The position numbers were made by a program, and so were the translations under genes. Shown here piece after piece: positions 60,379 to 64,000 of a DNA stretch of 64,000 bases. The stretch lies in the NCBI RefSeq assembly GCF_042852765.1, contig NZ_AP031414.1. One strand, written 5' to 3'. How positions within the stretch are numbered: position 1 is the stretch's first letter; every line of letters starts with the position of its first letter. This DNA is from Schaedlerella glycyrrhizinilytica_A (GTDB lineage: Bacteria; Bacillota; Clostridia; Lachnospirales; Lachnospiraceae). The notes beneath the pieces are model-generated. The model made no database searches. It saw nothing but the letters and a program-made list of their open reading frames with translations, and was not told the DNA's origin.

Positions 60379-60801
60379 TTACAGGATCTCGCTGTTTCCG
60401 CGCATATTCTTATATTCTGCCACCGAACGGTCAAAACCTTTGATATGGTTGTACAGCCAGTTGATGACATTTTCCTGAACCTGAGCTACGAACGCCTCCG
60501 TCGGTCCCTCCTGCTCTTCCAGCATCTCATGCAGTTCTTCTACGACTCTGCGAAGCTTCTCATGCTCTTTTTTGTGCTGCTCGATTCCCGGATAGGAGAT
60601 GGATTCCTGCAGCTTTTCTTCTTCTCCGAAATGAAAATCCGTATAATCTGCAAGATAATCCAGCGTCTTGATCGCTGTCAGCTTGTCGTTTCCGACTTCA
60701 CAACTATCCAACAGCTTATTGATCTTGTCGATCAGTTCCTTATGCTGTCCGTCGATCATCTCATTTCCTGTTACCAGTGTCTCGTCAAATTCTGCTCTCA
60801 T
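60379..60801 (-). CDS. Bacteriohemerythrin
   Basis: 140 residues from ATG 60801 (MRAEFDETLVTGN), site GCAGGAGGC. Diiron ligand histidines and carboxylates: DGQHKELIDKIN, TDFHFGEEEKL, EQHKKEHEKL, NWLYNHIKGFD. Binds O2 in the cytoplasm, for oxygen sensing or scavenging in an anaerobe (family knowledge). Own promoter region shared with the NudC side not obvious. Confidence 0.94.
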   Translation of the reverse strand: MRAEFDETLVTGNEMIDGQHKELIDKINKLLDSCEVGNDKLTAIKTLDYLADYTDFHFGEEEKLQESISYPGIEQHKKEHEKLRRVVEELHEMLEEQEGPTEAFVAQVQENVINWLYNHIKGFDRSVAEYKNMRGNSEIL

Positions 60802-60874
60802 GTTTTTGCCTCCTGCTTTTTCTATTATTTTAGCGTCAGTGTACAAGGAGAACCAACGCTATTTATTATTTTAC

Positions 60875-61723
60875 TTATTCTGAAAATTCTTTCATTTCAT
60901 ACTTAAAATGCCGGATCATCTCATTGGTCAAACTCTCTGTCGTCTCCATCTCCGGAATGTCTTTCCGGTCAAACCACTCTGCCAGCGCCAGTTCTTCTTC
61001 GTCAAGTGTGATCTGATCTGTCCCGTCCAGATCGCAGTAAAATCCCAAAAGTAAAGTGTCGCTGAAAGACCACGGCTGACTCTTGTAATACCGGATGTTC
61101 TTCACTTTCAATCCGACTTCTTCCATCACTTCGCGTTTTACCGTCTCTTCCACCGTCTCGCCAATCTCTGTAAATCCGGCGATCAGCGCATACTTCTTAT
61201 AGGCTCTTCCCGCATATTTTGACATCAATATCCGGTTTCCGTCTGTCACACCGATGATCACCGCCGGACAGATCTTCGGATATTCCATATTTTTACAAGA
61301 TTCACAGTACAACATCCGTTCTTTCGTATCCTGCTTCATACGCTTTCCGCAACGTCCGCAGTATCGGTGATCCCGATACCATTGATAAAGCTGATAGCCT
61401 GTAATCCCCGCAAATGCAAGATGCCTCGGCTTCACATACCGGAAAATCTCGGTATTTTCCAATGTAAAGGAAGAAGTTCCCGGAAGATTCAATTTCTCCA
61501 CCAGATAATACCGCTGTTCGTCGATCGTAAATAAATACGTCCATTCTTCATAAATCTCTTCATTGTCCGCTTCCAGTTCTTCAAACCGCGGATATCGGAT
61601 CGCCTCTGTTGTCCGTGCCATCAGACAGACATGATCTTCATAATAGAGCGCGATGCTGTCTTTGTCCGGTGCCTCCGGTTTATAGGCATTGTCATAGAGG
61701 TGCGGAGCAATGTCCTGTATCAT
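60875..61723 (-). CDS. nudC: NADH pyrophosphatase / deNADding enzyme NudC
   Basis: 282 residues. Zinc ribbon CGRCGKRM ... LYCESC (about 145-167) and Nudix box GFTEIGETVEETVKREVMEEVGL (about 197-219, GX5EX7REVXEEXG), followed by the NudC-specific SQPWSFSDTLLLGF. Hydrolyses NADH and removes NAD caps from RNA. Divergent from the dehydrogenase gene. Confidence 0.95.
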   Translation of the reverse strand: MIQDIAPHLYDNAYKPEAPDKDSIALYYEDHVCLMARTTEAIRYPRFEELEADNEEIYEEWTYLFTIDEQRYYLVEKLNLPGTSSFTLENTEIFRYVKPRHLAFAGITGYQLYQWYRDHRYCGRCGKRMKQDTKERMLYCESCKNMEYPKICPAVIIGVTDGNRILMSKYAGRAYKKYALIAGFTEIGETVEETVKREVMEEVGLKVKNIRYYKSQPWSFSDTLLLGFYCDLDGTDQITLDEEELALAEWFDRKDIPEMETTESLTNEMIRHFKYEMKEFSE

Positions 61724-61899
61724 CTTCTATCGCCTGCTTTCTTTGTTTCTTTGTGTCAATTCTTGTCTGCTCTACTAGAATACTATATAATAATAAAGAT
61801 GTAAAGTACAAAAGCCCCCCTAAATCCGGAACAGTTCAGCCCGCGCCGGTCGTATGGCTGCACTGTTGCCTAAACCTGAAAACGAAAGGAGCGCTTCAC

Positions 61900-62832
61900 A
61901 TGAAACTTGTATTTCTTGACAAAAAGACGATCGGTGAAGATATTGATTTTTCACCGTTTCGGAAACTGGGAGACGTTGTGGAATATGATTTCACTCTTCC
62001 GGAGGAAGTCCCGGAACGTGCGGCAGATGCAGACGTTCTGATCGTCAACAAGATTCCTGTCAATGAGCAGACGATCCACACTGCCTCTCATTTAAAGCTT
62101 GTCTGTGTCACTGCCACCGGAACCAACAATCTGGACAAAGCTTATCTGGACCGCCGCGGCATTGCCTGGAGAAATGTTGCCGGATACTCCACCGATTCCG
62201 TTGCCCAGCATACATTTGCCATGCTGTTTTACTTACTGGAACATCTGCGTTACTATGATGAGTATGTAAAAGACCGCCGCTATCTGAATGATACGATGTT
62301 CACACATTTTGCGCGGCATTTTCATCAGATTTCCGGAATGACTTGGGGCATCATCGGACTCGGTGCGATCGGTCGGAAAGTTGCGGATCTTGCAGCAGCC
62401 TTCGGTGCAGACGTGCTGTATTATTCCGCTTCCGGACGTGATCCGCAGGACGGCTACCGACAAGTCGATCTTGACACATTGCTGTCACAGTCCGATATTA
62501 TCTCGGTCCATGCGCCGCTCAATGAATATACTGAAAATCTGTTGGATTCTGCCGCTTTTCAAAAAATGAAATCCAATGCGATCCTGCTGAATCTGGGGCG
62601 CGGTCCGATCATCGACGAAACGGCGCTTGCAGACGCATTAAAAAACGGACAGATTGCCGCTGCCGGACTGGATGTGCTTTCAGAAGAACCGATGCGTGCT
62701 TCCTCACCTCTTCTTGAGATTTTAGATCATGACAATCTGCTGATCACACCACATATCGGTTGGGCAAGCGTGGAAGCCCGTACACGGCTGATGCAGATCA
62801 TTGCAGAACAGATCCGTGAGTTTTTTGACTGA
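61900..62832 (+). CDS. D-2-hydroxyacid dehydrogenase (hydroxypyruvate reductase-like)
   Basis: 310 residues from ATG 61900, with AAAGGAG at 61885; longer frame upstream has no similarity. Rossmann motif GIIGLGAIGRKVADLAAAFGADVLYYSA (about 147-174), catalytic Arg in SIISVHAPLNEYT...NLGRGPIID, Glu near ALKNGQIAAAGLDVLSEEP and His in ITPHIGWAS. NAD-dependent; substrate (glycerate, lactate or other) not readable. Confidence 0.9.
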   Translation: MKLVFLDKKTIGEDIDFSPFRKLGDVVEYDFTLPEEVPERAADADVLIVNKIPVNEQTIHTASHLKLVCVTATGTNNLDKAYLDRRGIAWRNVAGYSTDSVAQHTFAMLFYLLEHLRYYDEYVKDRRYLNDTMFTHFARHFHQISGMTWGIIGLGAIGRKVADLAAAFGADVLYYSASGRDPQDGYRQVDLDTLLSQSDIISVHAPLNEYTENLLDSAAFQKMKSNAILLNLGRGPIIDETALADALKNGQIAAAGLDVLSEEPMRASSPLLEILDHDNLLITPHIGWASVEARTRLMQIIAEQIREFFD

Positions 62833-62855
62833 ATACAGCCGCTTGCATATAAAAC

Positions 62856-62910
62856 TGCCCCCATCCGAACTCTGCAAACACACAGATTCCCGATGGGGGC
62901 ATTCTATTTC
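62856..62910. terminator. Terminator between the dehydrogenase and lspA-like gene
   Basis: TGCCCCCATC (62856-62865) and GATGGGGGCA (62892-62901), perfect 10-bp stem, 26-base loop, then TTCTATTTCTT. Serves both convergent genes. Confidence 0.8.
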
Positions 62911-62916
62911 TTATGT

Positions 62917-63402
62917 TTATTTCTTCTTTCCACGAAGCTGTGCGATCACTGCCGCAATCACAACGAAAACGCTGCCGATTCCGATCAGAACATCTCCCAG
63001 ATTAAAGGTGATCTTCGACAACTTCTCATGCCTGCATTTCACCGCAGCATAATCGATCACATACCCGCGGATCCAACGGTCAAATGTGTTGCTCCATGCT
63101 CCGGCTGTCATCAAAGACAGTCCCCATTTCTTCAAAATACACGCTTTTCTCCTGAGCAATGTGATCAACTGATAAATGGTAAGCAAAACCGCTGCAAACG
63201 CCGAACCGTATTTGACAACTTCCTGATGATCCTCCAGAAGATTCATGCACATGCCTTTGTTATAAACTTTTCTCAGAATCAGTTTCCCGCCGCATGCAGT
63301 CCGCTCTTCTTTCTGTGTCATGTATCCCTCGATCGTCGATTTCAGCGCAATGTCGATCAATGCCAGACATGCCGTAATGTTGATCAATACAAGAATTCCC
63401 AT
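62917..63402 (-). CDS. Signal peptidase II-like protein (atypical LspA)
   Basis: 161 residues with hydrophobic segments at the N-terminus, about 62-82 and 135-155. LspA features are KVYNKGMCMNLL, AGAWSNTFDRWIRGYVIDYAAV with the two expected active Asp residues, and ITFNLGDVLIGIG. The N-terminal part and loop (about 25-50) differ from standard LspA, and the fold seems to have fewer helices before the first Asp. Would cleave lipoprotein signal peptides if active; a second standard lspA elsewhere is likely. Confidence 0.75.
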   Translation of the reverse strand: MGILVLINITACLALIDIALKSTIEGYMTQKEERTACGGKLILRKVYNKGMCMNLLEDHQEVVKYGSAFAAVLLTIYQLITLLRRKACILKKWGLSLMTAGAWSNTFDRWIRGYVIDYAAVKCRHEKLSKITFNLGDVLIGIGSVFVVIAAVIAQLRGKKK

Positions 63403-63458
63403 ACGTCACCTCAGCTTTATTCTTCTCATACTTTTCTTATCTTTCTCTTATACTTCTC

Positions 63459-64000
63459 TTACTCTTCTTCTCCCCGAAGTTTTTCTGCTGCCTCTTTTGC
63501 TTTTTCCACAGTCTTCTCCGCCGCATTTTCCACGGTAACTGCTGCTTTTTCTGCCAGATCTTCCACTTTATCCGCTGTTCTTCCGCCAAAGTCTTCCACT
63601 TTATCCGTTGCTTTTTTCGCCAGATCATCGACCTTTTCTGCCGCGTTTTCCACTGCGTTCGCCGCCTCTTCCGCTTTCGCTCTCATCACGTCCGCATAAT
63701 CGATCACGTCCGCCTCTGCGTCTTTTGCTTGCCGATTCTCGTCTTCAGCTGTAGCTTCCGCCTCCATCTTCTCACCACAATACGGGCAATATGCCATCTT
63801 GTTGGAGATCGTCTTTCCGCAATTTTTACAGGAAAATTCTCCCCGAACTGCTATGATCCGCTTCTCGTAGTCCTCAATGCTCTGTTTTCTGCTCCGGATT
63901 GCCTCGCACAGCCCCTCTGCCTCACTGCCTACGAGATTGCCTGCCTCAAAATATTCGTACACCATCCGTCCGAGATCGATCAGATCTTCTTCCGTTCCGC
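63459..64000 (-). CDS. Zinc-ribbon protein with Ala/Glu/Lys-rich helical tail (5' end outside window)
   Basis: The frame is open to the right edge (reading ...GTEEDLIDLGRMVYEYFEAG), so the true start is outside. After the visible start lie a helical part and a zinc ribbon CKNCGKTI ... CPYCGEKM. The C-terminal 80 residues are repeats of an 11-residue-like amphipathic pattern (ENAAEKVDDLAKKATDKVED), resembling apolipoprotein or LEA-type helices. Function unknown. Confidence 0.8.
   Translation of the reverse strand, partial: GTEEDLIDLGRMVYEYFEAGNLVGSEAEGLCEAIRSRKQSIEDYEKRIIAVRGEFSCKNCGKTISNKMAYCPYCGEKMEAEATAEDENRQAKDAEADVIDYADVMRAKAEEAANAVENAAEKVDDLAKKATDKVEDFGGRTADKVEDLAEKAAVTVENAAEKTVEKAKEAAEKLRGEEE

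Noticed and set aside
61609..61899. Extended N-terminus for the hydroxyacid dehydrogenase
   Set aside because: Overlaps nudC antisense; ATG 61900 has AAAGGAG and begins at the family start.

Overview
The window looks like a chromosomal segment of a gut-type Lachnospiraceae/Clostridia (Firmicutes). Shine-Dalgarno sites are strong AGGAGG types, start codons are mixed ATG/GTG/TTG, the clpB operator is a CIRCE element, and the mobile genes are of the Tn916/Tn4451 kind common in gut clostridia. Species is not assignable from sequence alone.

Left chromosomal part (1-19000): argS (cut by the window edge) diverges from nfo. A GntR-ABC transporter operon follows, then azlCD, a tRNA-Arg(CCG), a dihydrouridine synthase and a Na/Pi cotransporter. 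Next is a minus-strand metal-related run, larC-larE-ftn-[BFD/MalY fusion], in which a bacterioferritin-associated-ferredoxin-type [2Fe-2S] domain is fused to a C-S-lyase directly behind ferritin. A VanZ-like gene precedes a clpB-dinB-acyltransferase run driven by a CIRCE-overlapped promoter.

Integrated element (19001-58170, about 39 kb): a 21-bp near-identical direct repeat (one mismatch) marks both ends. The left copy is part of the clpB CIRCE operator, so the element sits inside a heat-shock operator and the copy next to clpB rebuilds it. The element has a Tn916-type Int and Xis, divergent XRE control, a complete type 1 BREX phage-defence locus (brxA-brxB-brxC-pglX-pglZ-brxL), a relaxase/MobC mobilisation module with an oriT-like region, and ParM/ParR-like partition genes. 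No type IV secretion genes are seen, so it is best called an integrative mobilizable element. Three extra genes lie between pglX and pglZ (a double zinc-ribbon protein, an unknown 263-residue protein with a hydrophobic tail, an AlbA_2/Schlafen-like regulator), and a TIR-domain gene abuts brxL. I read the whole as a composite defence island.

Nested element (about 43718-57220, 13.5 kb): a Tn4451-like mobilizable transposon (large serine recombinase, TnpW-like protein, CHC2 primase-like and VapE proteins, MOBQ relaxase and oriT) sits inside a small helix-turn-helix gene of the outer element. Joining the flanks at a 4-bp TGGG repeat restores that reading frame. Its cargo is a two-component system plus an FtsX-type ABC transporter, with a shared TGTGACATTT box upstream of both transcription units, probably an antimicrobial-peptide response module.

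Right chromosomal part (58171-64000): a 3' gene remnant and terminator, aroD, yitT with a structured leader RNA, bacteriohemerythrin, nudC, a D-2-hydroxyacid dehydrogenase, an atypical lspA-like gene and a zinc-ribbon protein cut by the window edge.
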